In this document: piece after piece, positions 34,855-43,694 of the stretch | Layout: the number at the start of each line of letters is the position of its first letter | Numbering within the stretch: the stretch's first letter is position 1 | NCBI GenBank assembly: GCA_965206395.1 | Contig: CBDBJK010000034.1 | Coordinates: forward strand, 124,001 to 188,000 | From: CBDBJK01 sp965206395 | GTDB lineage: Bacteria > Chloroflexota > Dehalococcoidia > Lucifugimonadales > CATOSD01 | Reading direction: 5' to 3' | Length of the DNA: 64,000 nucleotides | Notes under the pieces: model-generated | Seen by the model: the letters and a program-made list of their open reading frames with translations, nothing else | What the model was told of the DNA's origin: nothing | The model's database searches: none | Made by a program: the position numbers and the translations under genes

Positions 34855-36083
34855 GACACACTCTCACTCGTGCTTGGTCTGGGCGCGAACAATGGGACGT
34901 GGACTTCGATTCGAGTCCCAACTCCGACGCTGCTCTCCAGGCTCATGCTACCTCCAAGAAGCCTCGCACGTTCGTTAATGCCTACAAGTCCATAATGCTT
35001 GCTTGGAATCTCTGATGGCTCGAATCCCTTCCCATTATCTTCCACGGTAAGCTCAATTTCCTGGGGCGTCGTAACGAGTCGCACGACTACTCTGGTGGCT
35101 TCAGAATGTGTCGCGGCGTTTGTCAGGGCTTCCTGGGCAATCCTGTATAGCCCTGCCTCAATTCTTGGCGAAAGGGGGCGCGCGCCGCCTATGGGATCAA
35201 AATCTATTTCCAGTCGTCCATTCTGTGAATGCTCGTTTAATAGCATAGTCAAGGCATCGGAAAGAGAACGCCCTTCCAGCGGCGCTGCTCGAAGGTCAAG
35301 TACGGAGCGTCTTGCCTCCTCAAGATTGTCTTGAGTCAAGGTCAGGGCTTGGTGGATTGCCCGCCGCACGCGTTGCAGGTCTGAGTTAGCGTCCAGATGG
35401 GCTTCGGCGGTCTCAAGCTGTAACGCTATGGCGGCAAGGCCCTGAGCCAGCGTATCGTGAATCTCACGGGCAAGGCGATTTCGCTCCTCGACCGCGCCTA
35501 ACTCCGCGCTCTGCTCGAACAGACGCGCGCTCTCGATGGCGATGCTAAGCAAGTCGCCCACAGTGTACAGAATTCTGAGATCGTCGTTCGATAGCTCACG
35601 CCAGTCGACGCTGGCGACGTTGAGAACACCAAGGCGTTTGTTGCCAGAAGCGTAAAGTGGAATACTAGCGTGGTATCGAAGGCCGTCAGTTCCATCCACA
35701 AGCTTGTTGAGACGGCTGCAAGTGACGACATTGACGTTTGCCGCACCTTCCAGGTCGCCTTCGCGGTATGTCCTCAGACAGTAGCAATCGCCCTCCATGC
35801 GCCTGGGGTCTTTGGCTAATGCCAGAGGCAGGTTATGAAGTGCGGCGAGGTAGGACTCCCCCGTTCTTTCATGCGACAGCCATATCCAGCCGGTGTTCAG
35901 GCCGAGCAGGCTGATAACCTCTATCAGCGCGGTACGCAAGGCGCGCGTCAAGTCAACCTCACGATTCAACGCCTCGGCAATGGTGTTGAGAATCGAAAGC
36001 TCTCGGTTGCGTCGCCGCAACTGCTCGGTTCTCGTATCACTGTTAGGTTGGCTTGACACAAGCAGCTTCTCGGTAGGATTCAA
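34851..36083 (-). CDS. NarL-type sensor histidine kinase with GAF domain
   Basis: 410 residues, cytosolic: no membrane segment. A short coiled-coil-like N-terminus (EQLRRRNRELSILNTIAEALN), a GAF domain (about 45-190), HisKA_3 with phospho-acceptor H209 in REIHDTLAQGL, and a HATPase domain with VEDNGKGF and YGLVGINERA. The GAF domain has C100, C102 and C122 (DCYC...TC), possibly a redox or Fe-S ligand set. The TTG start is uncertain: no ribosome site is visible, and an in-frame TGA directly precedes it, so the frame is not truncated by the IS. The IS5 copy begins only 20 bp upstream, so the native promoter is lost. Confidence 0.85.
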   Translation of the reverse strand: MNPTEKLLVSSQPNSDTRTEQLRRRNRELSILNTIAEALNREVDLTRALRTALIEVISLLGLNTGWIWLSHERTGESYLAALHNLPLALAKDPRRMEGDCYCLRTYREGDLEGAANVNVVTCSRLNKLVDGTDGLRYHASIPLYASGNKRLGVLNVASVDWRELSNDDLRILYTVGDLLSIAIESARLFEQSAELGAVEERNRLAREIHDTLAQGLAAIALQLETAEAHLDANSDLQRVRRAIHQALTLTQDNLEEARRSVLDLRAAPLEGRSLSDALTMLLNEHSQNGRLEIDFDPIGGARPLSPRIEAGLYRIAQEALTNAATHSEATRVVVRLVTTPQEIELTVEDNGKGFEPSEIPSKHYGLVGINERARLLGGSMSLESSVGVGTRIEVHVPLFAPRPSTSESVS

Positions 36084-36102
36084 TCAACGAGCTTTACTTT
36101 AG

Positions 36103-37304
36103 GGATACTCTGAACAAGTCTGGGCATAGTAGCATAGAGAATAGCACTGTGTTCGGGGAGATAATTGATGGACCAGCCAACATTTGCGGACTTGGAATAC
36201 GAGAGCAAGAAGCGCAAGACCCGCCGGGAGATATTCCTGGAGCGCATGGATGCTCTGATCCCGTGGGAACAGATGGAAGAGCGCATCCGTCCGTTCTATC
36301 CCAAGGCGGGCCGAGGCCGTCGACCATATGAGTTGTCGGCGATGGTGCGGATACACTGCGTGCAGTTGTTCTACAACTTGAGCGATCCTGGTATGGAGGA
36401 CATGCTCTACGAGGTCGAGTCGGTGAGACGGTTCGTAGGGTTGAAGCTGTCGGGCCCGCTGCCGGACGAGACGACGATTCTGAACTTCCGCCATCTGCTG
36501 GAAGAGCATGAGTTGGGGCAGAGTCTGTTCGAGGAGATAAACCGTCATCTGGAGTCCCAGGGACTGCGGCTTCGGGAGGGGACGATCGTGGACGCGAGCA
36601 TCATAGAGGCGCCGTCATCGACGAAGAATCGTGCGGGTGAGCGAGACCCTGAGATGCACCAGACGAAGAAGGGGAACGAGTGGCGCTTCGGGATGAAAGT
36701 ACACGTAGGCGCTGACGCTGAGACGGGAGTGGTACACAGCATGACTACGACGCCAGCTAACGTGCATGATGTGACAGAAGCGCACCGATTGCTGCACGGT
36801 GGAGAGAAACGAGTGTGGGGGGATGCGGGGTATCAGGGAGTGGACAAGCGGTTGGAGAATCGAGAGTTGGATGTGGAGTGGCGAGTGGCGATGAGGCCCG
36901 GCCGGCGACGGCACCTGGAGCCTGGCAGCCACGAGGCGTTGGCGGAGAAGCGCAAAGCGTCGGTCAGAGCGAAAGTGGAGCATCCGTTCCTGTACGTGAA
37001 GCGGCGCTTTGGCTACGCCAAGGTGCGCTACCGAGGGTTGGCTAAGAACGCGCAACGGCTGGCATTGCTACTGGGGCTGGCCAACTTGATGACGGCAGAG
37101 CGTCGTCTGGCGGCATGAGAGGGGCGCAGTGAGCAAATCACGGCCGGGGAGCCGCGATGGCTCCGAAAAGCCGCTTCGAGGCCACAACAGACACGGTCTG
37201 AACGCCTCAACCACGACCTGGAACGTCACAAAGATGCCTGAACATCTCCAAAGAACGGAACCACTCTGCCCATCCACGCTTGCGCCGAGTTGTTCAGAGG
37301 TTCC
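36103..37304 (+). mobile_element. IS5-family insertion sequence, copy 2
   Basis: 1202 bp, near-identical to copy 1 (one synonymous difference seen near the end of the transposase gene) and in the same orientation. The left flank is TTAG and the right flank CTAG, so the expected 4-bp duplication is not perfect. That mismatch suggests the present flanks were not created by one simple insertion. Its right end cuts an ardC gene. Confidence 0.92.
36168..37118 (+). CDS. IS5-family transposase
   Basis: 316 residues, same protein as the transposase of copy 1, with intact DDE residues. Start ATG after GGGGAG as in copy 1. The near identity of the two copies points to recent spread. Confidence 0.92.
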   Translation: MDQPTFADLEYESKKRKTRREIFLERMDALIPWEQMEERIRPFYPKAGRGRRPYELSAMVRIHCVQLFYNLSDPGMEDMLYEVESVRRFVGLKLSGPLPDETTILNFRHLLEEHELGQSLFEEINRHLESQGLRLREGTIVDASIIEAPSSTKNRAGERDPEMHQTKKGNEWRFGMKVHVGADAETGVVHSMTTTPANVHDVTEAHRLLHGGEKRVWGDAGYQGVDKRLENRELDVEWRVAMRPGRRRHLEPGSHEALAEKRKASVRAKVEHPFLYVKRRFGYAKVRYRGLAKNAQRLALLLGLANLMTAERRLAA

Positions 37305-37582
37305 CTAGGCCATAGCACGGGCCACAAGTCTAGGTTGGATAGGCATGAGCTAGAGACAGGCATCGCACCGTTCGGTTCCCCTACCTACTCGAAAGAGGAG
37401 CTTGCCGCCGAATTCACATCAGCGTTCTTGTGCAATGAGTCCGGCATCGAAAACACGATAGAGAACAGCACCGCATACATTCAGGGCTGGGCTAAGAAGA
37501 GACGCTCTGACAAGCGTTGGTGGTCGTGGCAGCATCTCAGGGACAGAAGGCAGCTGACTACGTGTTAGGCCGCAACGAGTAG
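37305..37582 (+). pseudogene. ArdC-like antirestriction protein remnant
   Basis: Directly after the IS end the frame reads GHSTGHKSRLDRHEL...FGSPTYSKEELAAEFTSAFLCNESGI...IENSTAYIQGWAKK, the C-terminal zincin-like part of ArdC/DUF1738 proteins. The 5' part is missing, cut off by the IS. At about 37515-37518 one base is missing: in the shifted frame the sequence continues LVVVAASQGQKAADYVLGRNE to a stop at 37580-37582, the normal family ending. So the gene has both a 5' truncation and a frameshift. ArdC proteins protect conjugating plasmids and ICEs, which fits the integrase nearby. Confidence 0.8.
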
Positions 37583-37690
37583 GAGTAATGCGAGAGGTCA
37601 GGCCTTCTAAGAGGGGAGCCAGCAGAAGACCTGACCCCGCCTCTACCAGATACCCATGACAAACCCATGACAAACCAAGGAGAAACCACC

Positions 37691-38041
37691 ATGAAAGTGA
37701 ACAACGTAGCCGCAACCGTTCGCTATAGCAAGCCTCTGCCGGACGGCGCATGGAAAGGTGTCGAATTATCAGTAGAGGCCACACTTGAACCGCTAGAGGC
37801 CTGGATAGAGGCTCAGGCAAGCCTATACACAGACTTAGGCCAGCAGCTACGAACGCTGTGGACTTCCAAAGCCAGCGGCAATGGACAGTCTACGAACGGC
37901 AGCAAAAAGGCTGAGGACAGCACCGCTGAACAGAGTGAGCACTATTGCCAAGAGCATCTGACCGAATTCAAGAGGTACGAGAGGGAAAGTCGGGTGTGGT
38001 ACGCGCACAAGGCTGGACAGAAGTGGTGTAGAGAAAAGTAA
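37691..38041 (+). CDS. Small mobile-element protein with putative Cys/His zinc site
   Basis: 116 residues from ATG 37691 (AAGGAG eight bases upstream; an ATG eight codons earlier has no site). The N-terminal half looks beta-rich (NNVAATVRYSKPLPDGAWKGVELSVEATLEP), followed by a helix, a low-complexity linker, and a C-terminal motif HYC-x2-H...WYAHK-x4-WC suited to bind zinc. I have the impression of similar small proteins next to ArdC and integrase genes on bacterial mobile elements. Function unknown. Confidence 0.65.
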   Translation: MKVNNVAATVRYSKPLPDGAWKGVELSVEATLEPLEAWIEAQASLYTDLGQQLRTLWTSKASGNGQSTNGSKKAEDSTAEQSEHYCQEHLTEFKRYERESRVWYAHKAGQKWCREK

Positions 38042-38106
38042 TCGTAGGCGTCGCAGTGGGGCCGGAATCCAGTCCGGCCCCTAATCACAACCTTGGAGGT
38101 AAAAAC

Positions 38107-39257
38107 ATGACCAACAGACCAATGCGTAGAGCAAAAGGGGCCGGTAGTGTACGGCAGCGGGGAAAGGGTAGCTGGCAGATACGCTACGATGGCCCACCTG
38201 ATGCCAATGGGAAGATCACCAAGCTATCTGAGGCTGTGCGTGGTTCACGTCGGGACGCTGAGAAGGTGCTCCGTGATCGCTTAGGAGTAGTCGAGGATGG
38301 CAGCTACGTCGCGAAGAACAAGGAGACTGTAGCAGGTTTTATGAGTAGGTGGCTCGATACCTATGCAGCCACTAATACAAGGCCTAGCACTCAGTGCGGC
38401 TACGAGGGTAAAACAAGGCAGTACATAGCTCCGTATCTCGGAGCTTTACCCTTACAGAACCTTCAACCTGCTAATATTCAAAAAATGTATGCCGATATGC
38501 TTGGGCGGGGGCTGAGTTCACAGACAGTTAGACTCACTCACGTAATACTGAAAGAGGCACTGAGTCACGCTGTCACCTGGGGCCTGCTGAACCGAAATCC
38601 TGCTGAAGCAGCTACCTCGCCAAAACCAGAGAAAAAGAGATGGAAATGTGGGACGTGCCGAACATCCACACCTTTCTTGAAGCCGCCAAAGATAATCCCT
38701 ATGGAACCTTATTCCATCTAGCCATACTTACCGGCATGAGACGTGAGGAACTCGTCAGTCTGCGATGGGAGTATGTCAACATGGACGAACGTTGGCTTTC
38801 GGTTGCGTCCACTTTTCAGCGCCTCTATTGCAAAGGCATCGTAATAGGCGGCCCTAAAACCAATGGCTCTTGGCGTACCATCGCTCTTAGTGGGGACACC
38901 ATAGACCTGTTGAAGGACATCAGGACTAACCAGCTAGAACGACGACTAGCAGTCGGCCCTCTATGGCAAGATAACGGATATGTATTCTCGAAAGCAGATG
39001 GGAAGCCCTTAAATCCCGACAAGGTGACCAACGCCTTCACCAAGATAGTAAGAGATACAGGATTACCGCATCTTACCCTGAAGGGTTTACGTCACGCACA
39101 TGCTACTCTGTTACTCGGAGCAAGAGTACATCCGAAGATTGTCAGCGAAAGATTAGGCCACAGCAACATCACGATGGACATCTACTCTCACGTCATGCCC
39201 GGAATGCAAGAAGCAGCAGCACGTGCAATCGATGAACGCCTTGCCAAAGGCAGCTAG
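38107..39257 (+). pseudogene. Tyrosine recombinase/integrase, frameshifted
   Basis: The start ATG 38107 follows GGAGGT. Frame 1 gives an arm-binding N-terminus (AKGAGSVRQRGKGSWQIRYD) and SAM-like core-binding domain (ETVAGFMSRWLDTYAATNTRPSTQCGYEGKTRQYI). At an A5 run (38632-38636) the family sequence moves to the -1 frame, which holds the catalytic domain: Arg in TGMRREELVSLRW, LKGLRHAHATLLL, LGHSNITMDIYSHV with the Tyr nucleophile. One more A would restore a single ~380-residue protein. So this is either a recent single-base loss, a base-call error in a homopolymer, or frameshift expression. It sits next to the att copy, as integrases of tRNA-borne elements do. Confidence 0.85.
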
Positions 39258-39265
39258 CTTTGTCC

Positions 39266-39290
39266 TTTTGTCCACTATCTGTCCACTAAC
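39266..39290 (+). repeat. Arm-type repeats of the integrative element (integrase end)
   Basis: Two tandem TGTCCACTA copies (TTTTGTCCACTA-TC-TGTCCACTAAC) just after the integrase stop, matching the pair at 31733-31756 on the other strand. In the circular form both pairs would flank the core in the same direction. Confidence 0.65.
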
Positions 39291-39405
39291 CACTTGCGAC
39301 AGGGTATGATAGACTAGGACGACTGGAATTACCGAACCCCAATTTACCGCACCATAGGCTATAGAATGATACCAGGTATGATAGGTTGCGATGATGGTTA
39401 GGGGA

Positions 39406-39465
39406 CTGCAAAACCTCTATCGGCGGTTCGAATCCGCCCGTCGCCTCCAACAATATAGCCCATAA
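39406..39465 (+). repeat. Second att site: 3' half of tRNA-Cys
   Basis: 60 bp identical to the tRNA-Cys 3' half plus flank at 31810-31869 but on the opposite strand. The 5' half of the tRNA is absent; the preceding bases are ATGGTTAGGGGA, so it is not a functional tRNA. It marks the integrase-side boundary of the element. Confidence 0.85.
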
Positions 39466-39470
39466 AAGAC

Positions 39471-39502
39471 AGGCTCAGGGATTTATCCTGAGCCTTATTT
39501 TT
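39471..39502 (+). terminator. Terminator beyond the att copy
   Basis: AGGCTCAGG (39471-39479) pairs with CCTGAGCCT (39487-39495), followed by TATTTTTG. It is in the position of the terminator that follows tRNA-Cys, but with a different stem, and is probably the original host tRNA terminator. Confidence 0.8.
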
Positions 39503-39718
39503 GTCTCACAATGCTCAGGGTCATGGAAATTTTGCGTTGGCAAAATGTCGGCGGACTCAGGGTTCTTGAGGAAAACCGCTTTTGCATTTGGAAATAATAT
39601 AGGAGGAAATCAAGGGGATTCGAGAGTGCTGGATGGTGTAACCTTTTGGTTGGCGATTGACAACATCAGCAGAGGGTCTTATGGTCAGCGCAATCTTAGG
39701 TTATTGCCACTCTGACTA

Positions 39719-40968
39719 GTGGTTCAACGTTTTTGTATTGATGGGTAGAGTGACTTTAGCTTGATGCGCGCATCCTCGGTAGTGAAGCGCCAATCCACTC
39801 GTATCACATCCCGGTTGCGTTGATTCTGCCAAGCATTGACCTCGCCGCGCAGGATGTCTTGATTGGCAATCCGTCGGTCCAGGCACTGTCGAGCCAGCAC
39901 ACCGATCTCTATCTCCGCCATATTCAACCAACTCCCGTGTTTGGGAGTGAAGTGTATCTCCAGTCGCTCAGCTATACGCCTCGCCTCAGCAGGCTACGAA
40001 TGCCTCGTATAGCGAGGACAGCTTGTGAGTGTTGAGATTGTCCATTACCAGCACGATCCGGTCTCTGTCAGGGTAGTCCTCGTCGACCAGTTTCTTTATC
40101 ACATGCGCCCAGTCCACCTTCGTGCGACGCTCTCTGACCTCGACTCGGCGCCATCCGTCCAACGGTGCAAACAGCATGAACAGGCTGCTCACTCCATTGC
40201 GCTCGTATTCGTAGTCGTATGCCGCCGATAAGCCGGGCGCTGCGGGACGCGGCACTCGCGTCTCCTTGACTTGCTGTTTGCTCGTCTCATCCATGCACAC
40301 CAGAACCTCATTCCCATCGTACGGCCGTTGGTAGACCTCCAGTACGTCTTCCATCACGTCTTCCATCGCGCACACAAACTCCGCGCTCTGACCGGGCGGG
40401 ATGCACCAACTCTGCTTCAGCCACGGCTTCAGTTCGTTTTTTTTTAAGCGCCTGGCGAACCGTCTCGGTGCTAATGGTCCCGACTATCTCACACTCGACC
40501 AACTGGTCAGCCAACAGCTTCAGGGTCCAACTGGCACGCCCCTCCGGCGGTTCCCCGCAGGCCATCGCTATCAACCGTGCTTCACCTTCGCCGTCCAGTC
40601 TCTTTTGACGCCGACGCAGTTGCTTTTTGCGATTCAGCGCAGACTCGACCCCCTCCTCCACACAGCGCTTGCGTATTCGCTCGACCGTTGACTGTCCCAC
40701 ACCGAGCGCGCTGGTGATGTCCGCGTCCTTCATTCCCCCGTCCGAGCGTGACTCATCGCTCATCAGCAGAATGCGCGCATGGGTCTGTTTGTACGCCGCA
40801 GCCCGACCGCGTGAGACCAAGGCGTTGAGTTCCTGTTGTTCGTCGGTAGTCAGTCTGATACGGTACTTCTTGGTAGACATCATGGTTCCTCCTCGGTTCA
40901 ACGTTACGATTGAACCCCCAAGAGGAACAATGACTATCATGGTATTCATTTCAATGATGTTGGACCAC
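39719..40968 (-). mobile_element. IS630-family insertion sequence, copy A
   Basis: 1250 bp, bounded by inverted repeats GTGGTTCAACG (left) and GTGGTCCAACA (right, inverted) within CTAG at each end; the TA is the IS630 target duplication (39717-39718 and 40969-40970). One base longer than copies B and C because of an extra A at 39996, which breaks the second transposase frame. The 200 bp between this element and the DUF1800 gene carry nothing recognised. Confidence 0.9.
39724..40883 (-). pseudogene. IS630-family transposase (copy A, inactivated)
   Basis: Two overlapping frames, as in the other copies: ORF1 from ATG 40883 (after GAGGAGG) with the helix-turn-helix region, and ORF2 with the DDE domain (LVCMDETSKQQ, VLVMDNLNTH, AEIEI). 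The frames are joined at a run of nine A (plus-strand T 40437-40445). In this copy an additional A at 39996 shifts ORF2 before the last catalytic residue, so it cannot make a complete transposase. Confidence 0.85.
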
Positions 40969-41173
40969 TAGCATCAGTTCCACTTGTTGGTGGCGACGGA
41001 CAGAAGCGTTCGGAGGGGCAGCGCTCGCAGCAAACACATTGAGAGATTTGGTAGTTTAGCCAAAACATTATATGATATGCAATAACAATACCTGAATTGA
41101 AGCTCTTACGGCAATTTCCAGATCAATACCCTTTGCCATTAGCTAAGAGCAACTTGAAGCAAGGAGGCCCATT

Positions 41174-42628
41174 TTGACCACTGTACGTAGCAAGAATGAC
41201 TCGAGGCTTATGGCCCATCTTCTCAGGCGGGCGGGATTCGGCGCTACTCCTGACGAACTTGACCGCGCACTTGAAAAAGGCTATGACGCAACTTTGGAAG
41301 AGCTTCTAAGCCCCGACAAGCCAGATATAATGCCAGACGACCTGATTCGGAGATACCATATAGACCAGTCAGACCTGCGCAGTTCTCCGGCAGCCCAAGC
41401 GCACTGGGTTTACCGCATGGTCATGACCGAATCCCCTCTTCGGGAAAAGATGTGCCTGTTCTGGCACCGAATCTTTGCTACTGCGTCGACAAAACTCATT
41501 CAGGCCAGGGTCGTGACCAGGCAGATAGAGATGTTCAGGAATTATGGCATGGGAAGTTACCGAGACCTTCTTGTTCAGCTTTCCCGCGACCCTGCCATGC
41601 TAATGTGGCTCGATAATCAAGATAATCACAAAGACTCTATCAACGAGAACTACGGCAGGGAAATCCTTGAGCTTTTCTCTTTAGGGGTTGGTAACTACAC
41701 TGAGGATGACATCAAGGAGTGCGCCAGAGCATTTACTGGCTGGCGTGTTGTGAACCCAGATTATATGTCAATTAAAATGCGTAATAATGTTGCGAGGCCG
41801 TACGGATACATGTCCTGGCAGTTCGAGTACGACGATGACGATCATGACCACGGCCAGAAGACTCTACTTGGAGAGACAGGGGACTTCAATGGCGAAGACG
41901 CAGTGGACATAATCTGCAAACAGGAGGCAACACCCAGGTTTATCGCCCGGCACCTCTGCCACTTCTTCCTTGCGGACGAGCTTCCGGTTCCCCAGTGGCC
42001 CCACACTCCTCCTCGTAACCCCGAAGCCATTGAAATCATGGCAAAAGCGTACTTTGATTCGGGATACAGTATCAAAGAGATGCTACGGGCAATGTTCAAC
42101 TCTGAATCTTTCAAGTCTGAGGAGTCCCAGTTTGCCCGAATAAAGAGTCCCGCAGAGATGGTAGTGGGCACTATGAGGTTGGCGGGCGGATTGGAATTGC
42201 CATCCAGTGACACTTATGCCGGGGCAAGCACCAGTTCCATTATGGGTCAATCACTGTTGAATCCCCCCAGCGTGGAAGGTTGGCAAGGTGGGAGCGAATG
42301 GATAAACACCGGAACTTATGTCGCGCGCGTGAATTTTGCTGGAATGATACTCAACGATCCAGATAAGCCTGGCATAAGGGCGATTATAGACCGCATCGCC
42401 CGATCTGCCGGAACTTCGACACTCTCACCTGAGAAGTTAGTGGACTCATGCCTAGAAGTCCTTGGCCCACTGGATGTATTAGATACCACACGAGCAGGCC
42501 TGATTACTTATGCGAGCCGGTATGGCGATCTAAGCTTCTCTGACGAGCAGTCAGCTTTGGAGGCTGATAAGGCGATCGTTGTTCTCATCCAGTTGATAGT
42601 ATCTACTCAGGAATACCAGACGGTGTAG
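41174..42628 (+). CDS. DUF1800 domain-containing protein
   Basis: 484 residues. The opening MAHLLRRAGFGATPDELDRALEKGYDATLEELL is diagnostic for DUF1800, and LREKMCLFWHRIFATASTK, NENYGREILELFSLGVGNYTEDDIKECARAFTGW and the LLNPPSVEGWQGG block follow. Start TTG, six bases after AAGGAGG. Function unknown; the family is almost always next to a DUF1501 gene, as here (two genes down), and the pair is thought to act at the cell envelope. No signal peptide is visible. Confidence 0.92.
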   Translation: MTTVRSKNDSRLMAHLLRRAGFGATPDELDRALEKGYDATLEELLSPDKPDIMPDDLIRRYHIDQSDLRSSPAAQAHWVYRMVMTESPLREKMCLFWHRIFATASTKLIQARVVTRQIEMFRNYGMGSYRDLLVQLSRDPAMLMWLDNQDNHKDSINENYGREILELFSLGVGNYTEDDIKECARAFTGWRVVNPDYMSIKMRNNVARPYGYMSWQFEYDDDDHDHGQKTLLGETGDFNGEDAVDIICKQEATPRFIARHLCHFFLADELPVPQWPHTPPRNPEAIEIMAKAYFDSGYSIKEMLRAMFNSESFKSEESQFARIKSPAEMVVGTMRLAGGLELPSSDTYAGASTSSIMGQSLLNPPSVEGWQGGSEWINTGTYVARVNFAGMILNDPDKPGIRAIIDRIARSAGTSTLSPEKLVDSCLEVLGPLDVLDTTRAGLITYASRYGDLSFSDEQSALEADKAIVVLIQLIVSTQEYQTV

Positions 42629-42642
42629 TGGAGATTTCTCAA

Positions 42643-43650
42643 ATGACAACAACAGCATTCAAGTTAAAGTACGTCACAAACGTCGGGTTTTGCGCCGACC
42701 AGGGTGGTCGCGGATTTATGCAGCCTACTGCCATGACCATCAGAGGCGACGGGCGCATATTCGTGGCAAGCCGGAGCAACACAACCACCCATGACATCGT
42801 CGGAATACAAATGGTAACTCGAAACCACGACTACTATGGTCAGATCGGGAAGTATGGCGAGGGCGCCGGTCAGATGATCTGGCCTGCAGCGCTAGCCCTG
42901 GACAGCGAAGAAAACCTTTATCTGGCCGACGATTTTCTTCACAGGATAACTGTATACGACAGAGAAGGCAGTCTTGTTTCCGCCTGGGGAACGAAAGGAA
43001 GCGGGGATGGCGAAATTGATGGGCCTTCGGGACTGCTTTTGGATAGCGAAGACAACATCATGGTGGTTGACCATCGAAACAACAGGATCCAAAAGTTCAC
43101 CAGGGACGGCAAGTTTTTGAGTTCGTGGGGTTCCTATGGTGATGGCGATGGTCAATTCAACCTCCCCTGGGGCATAACGCAAGATAGGACGGGCAACGTC
43201 TACGTCGCAGACTGGCGCAACGACCGTATCCAGAAGTTCACTCCTGAAGGCAAGTTCCTGGCAAAGTATGGGACCTCCGGCAACGGCGATGGGCAATTCA
43301 ACAGGCCCTCTGGCATAGGCGTTGATTCAGAAGGCAACATGTATGTGGCCGACTGGGGCAACCAGCGGGTACAGGTATTAGATTCTAGTGGAAATTTCTT
43401 GACGAAATTAAGAGGAGAAGCTACTCTGAATCCCTGGGCGTTGGAATACTTCGAAGCTCAGGCAGATGAACGTAAGGCGAGATCAACATACGTGCCTGTA
43501 TTTGAACTTGACACAGACGACCCAGCTGAGGTCTCGGCACGAACTGAGCCATATTTCTGGGACCCGGTCACTGTAAGCATCGATGACGAGGACAGGGCGT
43601 ATGTGTTGGAAGTATGCAGGCACCGCTTCCAGGTTTACGAACGGTCGTAG
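42643..43650 (+). CDS. NHL-repeat beta-propeller protein
   Basis: 335 residues from ATG 42643 (GGAG nine bases upstream; an in-frame GTG at 42628 overlapping the previous stop is the alternative). At least five NHL repeats are visible with the pattern GxGDGQFxxPxGIxxDxxGNxYVADxxNxRIQKFxxxGKFL, forming a six-bladed propeller. Such propellers bind proteins, sugars or metals. It lies between DUF1800 and DUF1501, separated by 14 and 44 bp, so the three are one operon; it may be a scaffold for the other two (inference). Confidence 0.88.
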   Translation: MTTTAFKLKYVTNVGFCADQGGRGFMQPTAMTIRGDGRIFVASRSNTTTHDIVGIQMVTRNHDYYGQIGKYGEGAGQMIWPAALALDSEENLYLADDFLHRITVYDREGSLVSAWGTKGSGDGEIDGPSGLLLDSEDNIMVVDHRNNRIQKFTRDGKFLSSWGSYGDGDGQFNLPWGITQDRTGNVYVADWRNDRIQKFTPEGKFLAKYGTSGNGDGQFNRPSGIGVDSEGNMYVADWGNQRVQVLDSSGNFLTKLRGEATLNPWALEYFEAQADERKARSTYVPVFELDTDDPAEVSARTEPYFWDPVTVSIDDEDRAYVLEVCRHRFQVYERS

Positions 43651-43694
43651 AACAGGATAACCAAAACCAACTTGGATCTAGGAGAGGGTATTTA

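Noticed and set aside
34851..36083. Truncation of the histidine kinase N-terminus by the IS.
   Set aside because: An in-frame TGA lies directly before the TTG start on the gene side of the IS, so the frame did not extend across the insertion. Only the promoter is displaced.
37290..37304. ATG inside the IS end as a true start for the ardC fragment.
   Set aside because: The Met lies in the terminal repeat of the IS and lacks a ribosome site; the fragment is only the C-terminal domain and is also frameshifted.
39381..39450. A second tRNA-Cys gene.
   Set aside because: Only the 3' half is present; the acceptor 5' strand and D-arm are missing, so it is an att remnant.
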